In this document: piece after piece, positions 13,009 through 25,929 of the stretch | Layout of the letters: every line of letters starts with the position of its first letter | Numbering within the stretch: position 1 is the stretch's first letter | Source: Lepiota brunneoincarnata | Taxonomy: Eukaryota > Basidiomycota > Agaricomycetes > Agaricales > Agaricaceae | Direction of reading: 5' to 3' | Length of the DNA stretch: 64,000 nucleotides | NCBI GenBank assembly: GCA_023014365.1 | Contig: JAEBUN010000007.1 | Location: 1,302,001-1,366,000 of the forward strand | Program-made: the position numbers and the translations under genes | The notes under the pieces: model-generated | What the model was told of the DNA's origin: nothing | Databases searched by the model: none | Seen by the model: only the letters and a program-made list of their open reading frames with translations

Positions 13009-16000
13009 CTATGGTGAGGTGGAAGACGAGGCCTTGGGCGATGCGTATTTCTTCTTGACGTCCCGCGTCAACGCCCGCAACATTGCAGCAGTGATCTGCT
13101 GCGATGGCATTACAGCTGCAGGAGTGGGAACGGGAGTCTCCGTAGGCGCCGTGGATATTGTGCTAAGCGCGCTTGGCGAGGGCGGGTGAAGCCAACCGTT
13201 CATGTACGGTGTCGCTGGCGGAGTAGCATCCGCCGTTGAAGTGACTGAAGACATCATCTTGAGTCGCTTAGCCTCTGGCCTGGGTGATCGATATCACGTC
13301 GTGAGCATTCGATCTAAGGAATGAAGGGACGGCAGCTTACGATAAATCTTCTGTTTCTTCGGAGATGCCTCGCCGTTTGGGCGACCGACGCATACTCATG
13401 TTTAGTGCCTGTCCCAGGCTGGTTTGGAACGGCTGAACCGCAGCTTCGAACAGCTCGTTGGCAGCCTTGAGGTCGATGTGAGGTATGTACTGCTTTTCCT
13501 GTGAATTAACCCCAGAGTGTTTCTCCGTTCGTGTCACAGTGAGCTCCAGCAGATGTTCGATGAAGGTTCTAGCGGGAAATGCTTGAAATATGTGAGTCCT
13601 GAGATCCGAAGGGCCATCTGGATGAGGAAGGAGGTACCTTGTCCTATGTTGACGTGAGACTGTAAATCCACGGCAATCTTCTCCGTGTCCCCCTCGTCTT
13701 TAATCTGTGATAGCCAAGCAAGGGCCGTCTCATATGCGGAGCTAATGAATGATGACACTCGATGAGTGAACCCTAGTAGATAAGAAAGTCCGCGACATAC
13801 TCGCTGTCGCGTAAAGCATTGATATCAAAACCGGGAAGAACGTCGCGCTTCGGCCTTGACAGCAACGCCGAGGCTAGGATAGCCATCTTGTTTAACAGAC
13901 CAATCGTTGCTTGGACGACATGAGCATATAGGTACCAATCAACTATGACACAGGTGAGAGTCGCCAGAGCTAATGAGGAATGCAACATACAGTATCCATT
14001 TACGGAACAGTTATCAAACCACTCAAGAAGGAAAGTACTGAACTCTTCTTCAAATGTTTTAAAGATCCCTACCCAACGTCGCTTGAAAAACGCCATGCAT
14101 TCACAGAGTAAGGCATCACACCCACCTCGAACAGTTGTTGAACGAACCAGCCGCCCATCAATATCCGGCTTCAGCTTCTGCAAAACTCCATCCAATGCCG
14201 AATCCAGATTAGTGGTAGTCGTGATTCCCAGTGTTGTAAATCCTCCGATACTAGAGTCATCAATGTATCTCTTTGCCTTAAATAGCCCAATGCATCAGTG
14301 GCGCTGGCAGGGAACAAAACGCGAAATCCGCCATACCATCGTGATGATGTCAGGTGCAGGTTCCGCCTGATCCCCAGCACTCCAATTGAGCACAAGCAAC
14401 GAAGGAATATAGTGACGTTTTGGGGACAAGGCATTGATAATATCACGTAGACGTGAACAGTCATCAAGGATTTGATACTTCCTGTTGATCGTGTATCAGG
14501 CAGATCCCCACAGGGGGCAGCCTGAGCACTCGCACCTTTCAATTTCATCCTGCACCCCAACCGTCGGCGTGCATTCAAATATAATCAAACCAGGGTTCCA
14601 ATCCACTCCAGGATCTTGATCTTGAAATAGCGGAATCGAAAATATCGACTCTGAAGCCCATCGTCCCGAGTCTGGCACGTCAAACTTGCGTTCCAGCCAA
14701 ATCGCAGTACTGTCACTCTGGGGGTTCAGAGACAGCCAGATATTCCACGGCCTCCGAGCTTTCAAAGCGGACATCGATAGTTTTGCATGGACATGTGTAC
14801 GAATGGCCTGGAGGTAGGATCCCTGCGCCCATCTACGTTCATTCTCCTCTCGGTTCTGCCCACAAAACCCAATTACTTCAGAAGAAACTATAGAAAAAAA
14901 ATGCGCGCACCTCCTTCAATCTCTTCGCGATCTCCTCGTCCGTCTTCGGTTCCCGATAATCCGAAAGCCGCTTCCTCTGCCTCTTCTTACTCGGAGACCC
15001 ATCTCCCAACACAGGTCCCGCTGAGATCCGCCGCCGTCGCTTCTCTGTCATATTTTCTAAACGCTGTCGTTGCGACTTCTGCGATTGAACCTTTTCACGG
15101 TAAGCATCACTATGTTCCACGGCCTCTAGCCAAGCAGCCGTGTCCATCACACGTTTCCTCCATCGTATATAACACCTCTTTACCGCTATCTTCTCTCTAA
15201 AAGCGCGTGCTCTAGCCCTCAGCTCCTCACGCGTTGGACTCGTTGGCGCTGGCATCGTAGACCATTCGGGAGCCTTGCCTTTATCTGTTAAAGTTGTCTT
15301 GCTTGGAGTCCGTACAGGAAGCCGCCGGGGTGAGAAGTTGTTCACCCAAGTGAGGCTCGAGGTGCTAGGTGAAGGTAAGTCCAGGGGACTGAGTACACTG
15401 GGATGCGAGACAAGTGGCGAGGCTTCAAGATTGTTTTTGAGGTGACCCAGTAAGGGATTAGGGACACTCGTGGTAGGAGTCGAGGGCAAGGAAATGGGTT
15501 GTGGCCTCTTCAAGGGAGGGGGGGCAATGGGAGAATTCACAGATATGGACGGAGGTTGCGCTGGGGGTGCTGAGGGCGGGGGCGTAGCTTGAAAATTGGT
15601 ATCAATTTTGAGGGGTGGAGCGGCAGCCACGCGGGTGAGCGACGAGGCAATTCCCTTTTCCAGTGAAAGAGCATCCGAAGGGAAGGGGGAAGATGAACTG
15701 CCGCCTGCTGGAGCGGAAGAAACAGCGGAAATAACAGGAGGCATTGGAATCTGGGAGGTGTTGCCTGAAAAGGATGGGATGAATGAAGGTACAGTTGGGT
15801 CTAGGGAGGGTTTCAGAGATCTGGGGAAGAGCGACGGTATTTTACTGCTCTTCTCTGGTTGAGGGATAGGAACGGAAGAAGGTACTGGGGGGGTACCAAA
15901 GAAGGACGAGGGCGGGGGTGCGGATTTTGGCATTCCATTAGTCTGTGCAGGATTCGAAGCTGAAGATGTTTGAATGTCAGATGAAGGTAGTGAGATGATA

Positions 16001-18335
16001 TGAACATACTGGTGCCAAATGGGGATGAGGTCCCGAATACCAAGGACGGTGCAATCGGTTCTCTCTGAGAAGTGTCCACGGGCTTGAAGGGGGCGGCCGT
16101 CAGAGGTGTAGGGTCTCCCAGTGGAGGAGCAGCAGCCAATGACCCCGATGTAGGCTGTGCCTCCAGCGGAGGAGCATCTGAGAGGGATTGGAAAGCGGAT
16201 CGTGGCGAACTCGATGACTTTATCGAACCGATGACCGGTTCAGAAAGTCTAGGCACCGACGTAAAAGACTTTGTTCCAAAGACAGAAGTAGGCTTCGAGG
16301 ATGAACCTGTCTGAAATGTGCTTCCCCCGAAGATATTCGTGGCTCCAGTGCCGGTAGAGGTGGTTAATGAGGAAAAGGCGGATATACCTGCCGGCGGGAC
16401 AGGCGCAGAGTTGGAAAACGGACCAACAAAGGATGGTTGTCCTGATGGTATACCAAACAGACTGGTTCGCGGTTGCGGTTGAGCCAAAGGGAGTGTGTGA
16501 GGAGCTTCATCCACATCCTCTGCTCCTTCAATCTCACCGCCCATTGCCTCATCGTCCATCTCCAAATCGCCGTCAAGCTTCTCTTCTATAGGGTCGTGCG
16601 AGTAAACCGCTTTACCATCGATAATGTCCGATATGCTCAAGTCGCCTCGGATGGCTTCAATATTGTCGATGGTGTCCTTGCCGAAGAGCCTTTCGAGGAT
16701 ACAAGCCACCAAATAAATCATCACCACGCTCCCTTGTTCTCGAAGGACACTAGCCAACTTTGCAAAAATCCCCATTCCTCCTGCGTCGACAACAAGTGGA
16801 GAAGTTTTAGAGATTGGTGCGCTCTTCCGCTGAACATGCAGGCGAAATTGGGTCGTGAGTTTAAACACGGGATGGGAGGTAATGTGCTCGGGGATTTCCT
16901 CGTGACGTTCCTTTTGGTCGCGGATATGGACGAGTCTGTGGTAAACCCGCATTTCAAGCTCTGTTGGGGACTCGTAGCGACCCCGCTGCTCCTCGTAAAA
17001 CTCCTTCAAACTCTGCAACGCTGTACCAAGGCAGTCAAAGGGGTTTCAGTGGGGAAGGGAAGCGCTACGAACTATTCATGAGTTGCTGCTCTTCCAAAGC
17101 GACAGAAAACCTCTTGTCATCCCTCTCAAAATGCAGTGCCAATATATGAAACCGAGCACAACGATCATGGCACATGATTGCAAGGGGACCAGACTCATGC
17201 TGCATCGTAAAGTCGTTTCGAACGGCCCTTGACCGATCGCGGATGAAAGTATACGTTTGCGGAAAGCCGCCACGAGGAAGGAGATCATGGAATAGGTAAT
17301 CCAAGGTTCGCTGCAACTCTGCATCAGTCATCCGGAGAGATTTAGGTGACAAATCAATCACCTTTAATACTTCTGGAGGCCGTAGGTCCGAGGGAAGGGT
17401 CTTGTCCCCGGCAGCTCGCTCGTACATCTTGACTGCTCGTTTATGATCCACGCGTTTAGTACCCGGAATCTTGGTGGCAGATCAGCGTAGATTTCAGCAT
17501 TAATCTGAAGCAAACTTGAGACGCACAGTTTCCCATTCAAATAGATTGTTCTCCCGCTCTCGCCTGTAACGTTCAAATCGAGGGCACATGTCCGCACATG
17601 TCCCAACCATAGTAATGGCATCTTCTAGCCGTTTTGGAACGAGAGGATCGTCCATTTTTCCCTCCGCTATTGCTTTCTTCCTTTCCGCCTCCCGCGCTTT
17701 CACTAACTAGAAACAAAACGTCTGCACCAAGTCACAAGAGGAACAGTAGGGGGAGCACACACCTCTTGGTAAAACCGGTCTCGGTCCTCTTGCGTTTCGA
17801 GCTCAGGTTCGTCAGGCTCAGGGAACCCAAAGTCAGATGCATAACCGTCCTCGTTCGTTACACCGTATACATCCCCCATTTCTTCTTCCTCGACATCGGT
17901 ATATGTGTTGTATTCCTGCACTGACGGAATTTCTTCCACTCTCGTCACCGGAGCGTTGACCAGCGTTTGGTTCGGATATATACGCCCTCCCCTGCCACGT
18001 CCTCTTCCTCTAATCCCACCACGCCCACTACCTCTCTCCCGGCTCTCACCGTCTACATGACCTGTCGTGATTGTACCATTCCTCAAGGCTGCGTCTGCAG
18101 AAGTCCACTGCCTGTTGCGGGAACGTTGTCTAGGCCCCGTTGTTACATGGACTGCTGCGCCCCGTATCCGTGGGCCGTGAGTGTGGGTGGTGTTCATTGG
18201 GCTGCAAACGAGCGCGTCAAATTCACAAGATCCAAGCGAAATCCTTTGTTGTCCATCATCCTCTGAGCCAAACAACCTGGGCGTCCAGCGCTCCAGCCCG
18301 TACTCTCCCCTCAATGCAATGGCAGACTCAGTCAT
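13009..18335 (-). CDS. SAC3: SAC3/GANP-type nuclear mRNA export factor
   Basis: A very large multi-exon gene for the TREX-2 scaffold that couples transcription to mRNA export at nuclear pores. The N-terminus is RGG-rich (GRGRGRGGR) then acidic. The SAC3 core (about 17703-16600) has the GTCADMCPRFERYRRE signature, DHKRAVKMYERAAG, and the paired helical region with HDRCARFHILALHF. A long disordered stretch with FG motifs (LFG, VFG, IFGG, PFG, FFG) follows, as in pore-binding Sac3. Next comes a basic helical segment around IRWRKRV resembling the Sus1/Cdc31-binding region, then a C-terminal domain (13009-14880) resembling the GANP/MCM3AP tail, which yeast Sac3 lacks. Introns join in phase throughout. 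The stop is at 13009-13011. The start at 18335 is the longest open choice; an in-frame ATG at 18197 is also plausible. It is about 1,500 residues long. Confidence 0.88.
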
Positions 18336-20349
18336 TGGAATATTAGTGACAGCGTGTTGTCAAGTCTGTGCAGGCATACTCCTTGATTTCACATCCATCC
18401 GTGCGTACATTTTTACTTGACCCACTCCACCAACTCGATAAAACAGAATCACAGGTCATTCATGCACCAACGTTACCTGTTGTTGCAGCAATACCCATAG
18501 CTCGGAGGAGGGTGAGCACGAGCCCCTCATCTCCGAAACACAACAGCCTCCCCGACACCCGCCCATGGTCGTACGTAATGAATCCGACCACCCCCCTGAT
18601 GCCCCTACAACTAGGGCAACAGATTAATAGATTCACATTCTCGACTATCCCTCTCCCGGCGGGCATCGCCCGGATGAAACAGAGCTTTTATAGCCCACCC
18701 AGTCGTTCGAAATGAACCATACAAGGATGGATCAGTAGCTGAACAGATTCAATGGTAATCCGACAACTGCTGGCGATAATTACAGCACATTGAGAGTCGG
18801 ATAGCAACCCCACTACATGCAGTGTGTTAGAGGAAGAATAAAAATCAATAGGCTCGGACATAGGCGGCGGCTGCAGCAACACCCGGTGATCAGGGCATCG
18901 GTGCAAATCGGGAGACACTCCAGTCGGAATGCCAGGCACGTTGCAGGTAACAACAAAAAGACCCAAAATCCTGCTATATACCCATATTCTGTACAAAATT
19001 TCCCCGGCGCAACCCCTCATTTCGAAACCAGGATGGCTGACGGGTGTCACCCAGAGTACCATATACGTGAGGACCAAGTCATGAACATGAGCCCCACTCA
19101 GCCATTGACGACACAGTCAATGCGTTTGACGAGTAGACACTCTTCAAGTGGGTATCGGATGAATCGACATAGCGACAGGTCCGCAATCCTGACCTTATGG
19201 AGATGAGCACTTTGGAAAACCTTATTGCTCTCAATACGTAAAAGATGGCGTGTTCAACTGATACATGCCGCCGCACCCCAGAAATGAGCCACCTTTGTAC
19301 AGTCGTATGGTCCCGTATAGATGGACTGTCAATATTAATTTAGAAATCTACGGCAAGCCATGGACGAAAGACTGTTGCGGGGCTCCGGGGTTCTCCTGGT
19401 TTCCTCGCCAACAGAATTAGAGATACGCAAGAGCGGATTGTGGATCGACGCCGCATCATAATGAATTACTCTGCGACCAAACAGTGCATTCGCTGGCCTT
19501 AGTGGCCAAGGTACGGCACGGCGATTGTCGCAGCATAAGTTATCTTACCAAACCGAGCCAGCAACCTAGGCACAAGAACAGGACTAACTTAGTCGGACAC
19601 GAGGAAACACCCGCATGAGCAGGGTCTCCGAGTATGCGGGCGTATTCCGTAGCGAGAGTATCAGTGCTCGATTTAATAGTCCCCGCCAATTTCTCGATCC
19701 GCCCTGCAAATTTGAAATCATATCTTCCCGCAACGATGTGACGATATCCACCCCCGAATCAGAATCTAGAGGATGCATGAATCAATTCGTAAGTGGCAAC
19801 ACGAACGAAGTCGGGGCCTAAGCCCTCTTTGGTGTCCGCATGCAGATTTCGGCGGAATGGCACTATTATTCTGCAGCATGAAGGAAGCTTGGCGAAGAGA
19901 CGGGTGTTCAGGAGGAGGAATGGGGAGGACCGCTTAAACAATATCGTGTGACACCCGGTTTGGCTAGTGTGGCTACACCGCCGGATCTTAGCGTCTGGCC
20001 CACAGCGGAGCACCAAATGAAAGATAATACTATATGAAAGACGCCAGCGGAACGGAGATCGGAACTCGGCACGCGTTTGCGAGCCCGACACCAAAGTACT
20101 CGTAAAGACAACGAAGAACCGTAGCTCCCCGGGCTTGTGCCAGCGTCCCATGTCCCCCAAATATTACTCTTGCATAAATTAGTAGGATCGCAAGGAAATA
20201 CCGTGAATCGACACATAATGCACTACTCATATACTGTATATACATGCCGACGAAATCTCGTGTCTAAATCGTTATTTCGGAGATAGACATCGAAACGACC
20301 ATGTAGACGATCCAGCACCAGAATTCAACGTTCCAACCCCTTTCAATCA
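18336..20349. other. Gene-poor stretch, 2.0 kb
   Basis: Upstream region of SAC3 and 3' flank of the next gene. Several short open frames on both strands, none with a domain, signal peptide or plausible splice chain. No repeats or RNA genes recognised. Confidence 0.45.
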
Positions 20350-21792
20350 TCAACGACCTCCGAAAACCGAGATTCGGACAATGGTGGTGTCCAGGGGTGT
20401 TTCGTAGATCCAGGTATAGGGTGATTCCACGCCGCCCCCCTCTGGAGAAAGAACAACAGCGGTCGAAAGGGAGGCACCAGCCTCGAACCTATGGATCGGT
20501 GTTGGGATATAGGGCAAATCATCGAAATCATTGGGTGGAGGCGGCGGAGGCATATAGGCGGATGAGCTCTCTGGGGCTAGCGTCACTTCATACTTTTCTT
20601 CTGACTGGGCGAGGATGGGTTTCTTCCTCTCTTCCATCCTCTCCAGACTCCAATGCCCTGCGCTTCTGGCCGCGGGCTTTCTCCAGCTCGAACACAGGCG
20701 AGCTTCCTGCGATGTGCCCGGGCCCCTTCCCGAAAAGGACCCATTCTTGGCTTCCGCGTAGGATTTCTCTAGGACCGGAAAGTGGGATGAGGACGCGAAT
20801 CCGCCAATTGAATTGGTGGGGTGCAAAGCAAATCCCCATGCCCGTTCCTAGGGCACGAAATACATGAATGCGGAGTAACGACCAGCAAAGGTTTAGTTTC
20901 GGGTGGGCCGACACGCAATCCCCAACAGGGATCTCGAAGACATTGTAAACTTGGGTCAGGCGTACATCGCCGTTCTTCGTAATCAGGATACTGCTGAGAT
21001 CAGGCTTTTCGTACATCAAACCCATGCTGTTGAGCCTCTCCATGGCGCTTTCGACCAGCGGTCTATCTTCAAGCCTCACCGGCCTTCCCTCCATGACCTC
21101 TGTCATAGTCCCGATGACGTTGCCCTGGTCATCGGTGACATGAGCCAAGACTTCATAGGTTAGATTTGCCCCCTGGAGCCTCCGATAAGCTGTCATCTCA
21201 CGTTCAAGAAGGGGGATGTCATAGTCAGTCCATGCAAGACGTATATCTGAGTGATCATGATAAACTTCTGATCAGGTACTGACCACTGCCGGGAGACCGT
21301 ACGGAACACTCACCAACTTTCTGTCCTCTCCACCTTCCGTACCGGAATTCAAGACCCGGGCATTCCAGATACTCGATCTCCCTCTCGCTAACCAATGTAG
21401 CCCAGTACGGACAAGTAACCCGCTTCAGCGGCCTGCGCTTTTGCACGATCTTCCACCTCCCACCCCTAGACTTGACTAGAAAACACCATCTCGGTGCATC
21501 ATTATGAAAATTGATTTGTCGAACACATTGATTTTGCTACACAATGTCTCCGTCAGCGCTTGGTGTTCTCCGGCCAGCTTCGATTCCCCAAAAGGCAAAG
21601 CTGTGGGCTCACAATGATCTCGAGACCTTCGTGGTGGTCTGGAACGTCCCACACATCGGCCTGCACAACGATATTTGTATCTCCGCAAACGAGAGAATAA
21701 TATCGTGAATTCGACTCGGGCTCAATACGTCCTTGTAGAATGCGGACGAGTTCTCTCGAACGTTTCTCATAGAATTCGTGAGGTACTTCCAT
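20350..21792 (-). pseudogene. Diverged kinase-like protein, frames interrupted
   Basis: Reads as a fungal protein-kinase-like gene with a decayed catalytic loop. From about 21792 (MEVPHEF; start uncertain) an N-terminal exon leads into GESKLAGEH and FIMMHRDGVF, then KRVTCPYWATLVSEREIEYL, then after an intron LEREMTAYRRLQG, a C-lobe-like stretch (LVESAMERLNSMGLMYEKPDL, then SSILITKNGDVRL), and after a further intron at GDC| a Pro-rich C-terminus ending with TGA at 20350. The HRD/HGD motif is not recognisable, so it is likely a pseudokinase. The reading frame must change twice where no intron fits: near 21620-21630 and in a T-run at about 21489-21492. Either the gene is broken or the consensus sequence has one-base losses there. 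The function is unknown. Confidence 0.5.
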
Positions 21793-22905
21793 CGAGTAGG
21801 AATGACGAAGGTTGTGGGTCCAGGGGGGCGTGTATGGTCGGGGAGGGCTCACTGATCCTCACATAATAATACTTGTGACTGCCTCGTGTATGGCGCGGAG
21901 ATCGAATGTGACATGGATGGTGATGTCTTGCGCAGTCGGTTAAGCCGAGGCGGAAAAGCTGTTCAGCAGCATGACTTAGCCCTTCTTCTCTTCTCGAAAG
22001 CGCCTATACGGCTTAAGGCAATGCAATGTTGTAGGGAACAAGGTACCAAAATCGTGCAGATCTTGTTGCTTTGTGCTCCGAGTCGTGGGCGCCCAGGTCC
22101 TTGGTGTGATTTCGCCGCTCCCTCGGACTCAGTGCTGCACTTCCCATTATAGTAGTCCTAGTTCATCCCGATCGCCCACAGAGTCAACGCCCACTGGCAC
22201 GGCTACCCCCACCAACAGCCTCGCCAGCTGCTGTCTCAAAGCCAAAAAGGCGCCAACAACGCTTCCTTCACCGCCGAAAATAACGCCCTGAACCCTTTTT
22301 TTTGTTCACCTTGCCTAAGCAGTAATAAGTGCACAGCCAAATCAGTCCTTGGGCGTCAAAATTCCCATCACGATGCAAGTTTCGCATCATTCTTCTACAT
22401 CTTCCCTTATCTTCCCCAACATTGCGGATCCCTGGATCCGTGTGCGAAGCCGACCCTTCCTTTCGCTTCTGGCTGACCGAATACACCGTGCTTCTCGCAG
22501 CTCCTTGTCTAGGGGCCCCAAGTCTCCCCACACTGGCCGTTATCAGTGCTGTGAAGTAATAGCTTCTGGTTCACGAGATAACGCAAGATGCCCATCCCCT
22601 GTGTGCTGTACAGCCTGGCGTAGGGTGCCGAGTTCAATGTGTTGTGCTGCTCACATCATGAACCCATGTTCCGGTGTTACTCCAGGGTTTGTATGTGTCT
22701 TTGCTGGGACAATCAAATGGATGTGGTGTGTGCGGACCTCTGGTTTGCAGCAAGGGTAGATACAGCATGCATGACCCTGGTCACAATGCAACCCCATGAA
22801 AAACTGGAAATCCTCCAACAAGCTGAGGAGACACTCCCAGTTGGGAACAAAGGCCTCGTGGTCCTTGGCAACAACAAGAAAAAAGAATGCTAAAAGCCTT
22901 CTTCA
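21793..22905. other. Intergenic region, 1.1 kb
   Basis: Lies between the kinase-like gene and the tRNA. Short open frames only. The first exon of the kinase-like gene may lie at 21793-21930, but no start could be fixed. Nothing else was recognised. Confidence 0.4.
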
Positions 22906-22992
22906 TGGGGGCACCGTGGATCGAACACGGGACCTTTAGAATATGTGATCAGCATCTTCAGTCTACTGCTCTCCCAACTGAGCTATGCCCCC
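22906..22992 (-). tRNA. tRNA-Phe (GAA) with a 14-nt intron
   Basis: Minus-strand cloverleaf. The acceptor stem GGGGGCA pairs with TGCCCCC, with discriminator A at 22906. The D arm is GCTC-AGTTGGGA-GAGC. The anticodon loop CTGAAG has anticodon GAA at 22959-22957. The T arm is CCGTG-TTCGATC-CACGG. Extra bases at about 22955-22942 sit one base 3' of the anticodon, the standard place for a nuclear tRNA intron. Box A and box B are as expected for Pol III. The 27-43 pair looks mismatched (G/A); the other stems pair well. Confidence 0.93.
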
Positions 22993-23366
22993 GACCCAGT
23001 TACAATGCTGTAAAGGGATGGCGCTCCGTTGTCAGTTTTGAGCAGATGGTGATCTTCATGGAACCATAGGAGTGGAGTGCCTCGTCAGAGGATAGCTCTG
23101 GAGAAACAACAGTAGATGGAACAACCCGTTCCTCAAATTTTCGTTGATTGCATCAAAATACAGTTTGTATATGTATACTAGATTAGCGTAACAAAATGAA
23201 ATGACGGTAATTATTCAAAAGAGCGGGAAAACGGCAACGAGCGATGAGTTCAGCCAGTGTCCGACGGAAAGTCCAGATTTATCAAAAAAATTAAACCCAA
23301 GCCCTGAGCAGTGTTGATGCCACTAATAGGGGAAAGGAGATGACCGCATGACAGAGAGGGGTGTTC
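22993..23366. other. Spacer between tRNA-Phe and KRE6 stop
   Basis: About 370 bp, AT-rich, with no gene seen. It probably holds the KRE6-like 3' UTR. Confidence 0.45.
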
Positions 23367-25929
23367 TTAACACAACTGCCACATCTTGATAGAATCACTA
23401 CAATCATTTATCTGTGAGCGCCATCCCATGTCGACATAAGAGCAAACGAGATGGAAAAACGTACACCACAAGTGAACGATCTTCAGGATCATCCGACCAC
23501 GTCGGCAACCACTGATCCTTCGCACGCCAAAACTCACCCATCGCAGCTGTTCGCAACCCACGTCAGTTCCGATTCCCAGAGTGCATGTCTCAGGACGAAG
23601 CAAAGATATTTTCGAAGATGGAAGAAAGGGGGAGGTTGCTGGGGATTCAACTCACTCTTCGATCCATCCAACCATGGTTTTCCACCGCCATCAGGGAACC
23701 AACCGTTCGTTCCGCCGACAGCGACGTTTAAAATCAGATAAAACGCTGATAATACAAGAAGGATGGCGTTAGAAGGTGATAGTCCCGGTCATAATGATAA
23801 AAAGATAACTGACGTTGATCGAATGGCGCTGCTTTACTCCCGTACGCGCCACGGGTTGTTTAGGATCACAGCCTCAGTCCCATTTTGCACGACGAGTGGG
23901 AATTCCCCTTGATCCCAAAATGACTGCTTGATCCTAAGATCTAAGAGGTGGTGCAACCTAGAGTCAACGTACACCCGCCTGAAGGGAGAATCAGTACGTT
24001 CGAAATCCCACTCGGCCGAACAAGGAGGGGGGAACCGACATACATGAAATCTTCGGTCCATTCTAGGGCGTAGGTGTGGAAAGCGTCGCCATAGCTCTCT
24101 CGACGTTGCATCCACCAGCCGTAAGTTTTCCAAACACGGTTCAACCATGGCGCGGGACCCCAGTTCAAAGAACCACGGACAACATTACTTCCTCTGGAAC
24201 AGTTATTAATATTCGGTGTGTTTCCCTCGATGGAATGGTTTATATTTACTGATAGGGGTATCGGATATCGTTCCCTCGGGATTCCATGATATCAATTTCA
24301 CCTAAAAGAGAAACAAGTCAGTATGATATCAAAACGAGCCCAGGTCCATAATGAGCAAGGAGATTTAGAATAAAAGGCTTATACTACGTAAGGTTGGAAT
24401 TTGGAGGGTCAAAGTTTGAAGAAAGAATACAAGGGGACTTACCACTCAAGGGCCAAGGTCCGTATTTGTTATCAACCGGGAGCATCCATATAGCAGGCCA
24501 GAACTACGGGCCAAGACGTCAGACGTCATTTTAGCTACTTTTGACCTTGTTTTACTAACCCAATCTCTGAGCGAGAAAGGACCCGTCGTCAGAACAATGT
24601 TTATTGAGGCAGGCAATCAATCGAACTCACCCCTTGGGAATCTTGGCTCTAACCTCAACACGACCATATTTGATGCTAGCAGTTCGTTTTGTGCTGAATT
24701 CTAGCGCTCTGGACGGGGTTTATGATCTGACCGCTAGGTAGCATTGCTGACAGCGGAGCATGCCCGATAATACCCAGCTGCATCAAAGGTCTGGTCCGCC
24801 CCAATAGTACTGTTGTTGGAAAACTCTTGCGTTTTGGCGGTGTAACCGAGGCCTTGGGTAATGTTGAATGTGCAATCGGTGATGTTGAAAATATGCCTAT
24901 CCACGATCGCATCGGCACCAATAGCGTCCGCGGTCAAAGTAGGGGTAATATACAGACGCCCACTGCGCACATAGGAGTTATTCTCCGAGGCTGTCGTCAT
25001 TTCGAATTCTCCATTCCTTTAAGGAAATTGTCAGTCAAGCTCTGTTTTTGGCCATTGGGCGTCAACCTCAGCACCCGGCGGCGCGGGAGGGGGGGGTGGT
25101 GGACTTACCCAAAACCACTCATATCCACCTCGCGGAAGAACTTCCCATTCTCACCAAATATGCCTTCCGACGAGTCAAAATTTTCGTCCATGACCAAACA
25201 CAGATTCTTAGTGGGAAGGACGAGGGTTCCTTCCCACGCAATCCAGCAACGAAGAGCTCCAAGCGCAATCCCAAGAACCACCATAGCATAGGTCAAGAAG
25301 TATGCGATTCGGGCATAGGGATCACGTGCTGTGATCCATGGCTTCTCGATGGGTCCCCGTGCAGCGAGCATGGTTGATTTGGGGCGTTCTCGCTGGACCT
25401 TGGCTGGGGCTAGCTGGACTGAGCTGTGAATTGTCAAGGGGCGTGGCTTGGGTGATGCAAAGGTCTCCCGAAAGCGAACTGACGACGGGCGATCTGCTGT
25501 TCCAGGACGTGTTGAGTAGTCTGCTGTGCCAGGACGACTGCCGTAAACGGAATGTGGGCCTCGCGAGAAGTCTGGGGTGCTCGCAGAGACAGATAATATT
25601 CCGCTTCTAGGAACGGAGAGGACCGAGTCGGAGGAGAGCGCATGTGTGTGTTGGGTTGGGGCTGCGCATGGTGAGGCATCGGATGCGTCAACACTTGTAA
25701 CACTGCCGACAGGGGAAAAAGGGTTGGCTTGTGTTTGGGGATACACGTTGGTTCGCGGGGTGTGAGGGGCAGAGTCGGTGGAAGATGGGGCACCAGAGTT
25801 CGTTCTTGAGTGTGAGGGTGAGATGCTAGCTTCTCGGTCGTGGTTTGCGGTTATTTCTGTGATAAATCTGGGCTGGGGCGGGACGAGGATTTCATCCTCC
25901 TGGCTGGAGCTAGAGCTGGTGTGGGCCAT
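23367..25929 (-). CDS. KRE6: KRE6/SKN1-type beta-1,6-glucan synthesis protein (GH16)
   Basis: A type II membrane glycoside-hydrolase-16-like protein of the secretory pathway, required for beta-1,6-glucan of the wall. Exon 1 (25929-25109) encodes a Ser-rich cytosolic tail and one membrane helix (IAYFLTYAMVVLGIALGALR), then the luminal SKN1 domain. Recognisable landmarks: LCLVMDENFD, INPVQSARI, YGRVEVRAKIPKG, WPAIWMLPVDNKYGPWP, the catalytic-site stretch EIDIMESRGND (pattern E-x-D-x-x-E), SLNWGPAPWLNRVWKTYGWW, LEWTEDF, NVAVGGTNGWFPDGG and the C-terminal IKMWQLC before TAA at 23367-23369. A 7-nt microexon (24560-24566) encodes the GDW junction. The frame breaks three times, at about 24736, 24697 and 23839-23841, each within or beside a run of one base. 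Family is certain; whether the gene is intact is not. Confidence 0.85.
24560..24566 (-). other. 7-nt microexon in the KRE6-like gene
   Basis: AGATTGG flanked by a 5' intron ending CTCGCTCAG and a 3' intron starting GTTAGTAAA. Joining it gives the conserved Gly-Asp-Trp between IPKG and the FWPAIWMLP exon, in the correct phase on both sides. Without it the frame fails. Confidence 0.8.

Noticed and set aside
24695..24780. A 73-nt intron (GTATTA...GCTAG) that would bypass two frame breaks in the KRE6-like gene
   Set aside because: It restores the frame but removes a conserved segment (INPVQSAR region) clearly coding on both sides; one-base run errors explain it better.
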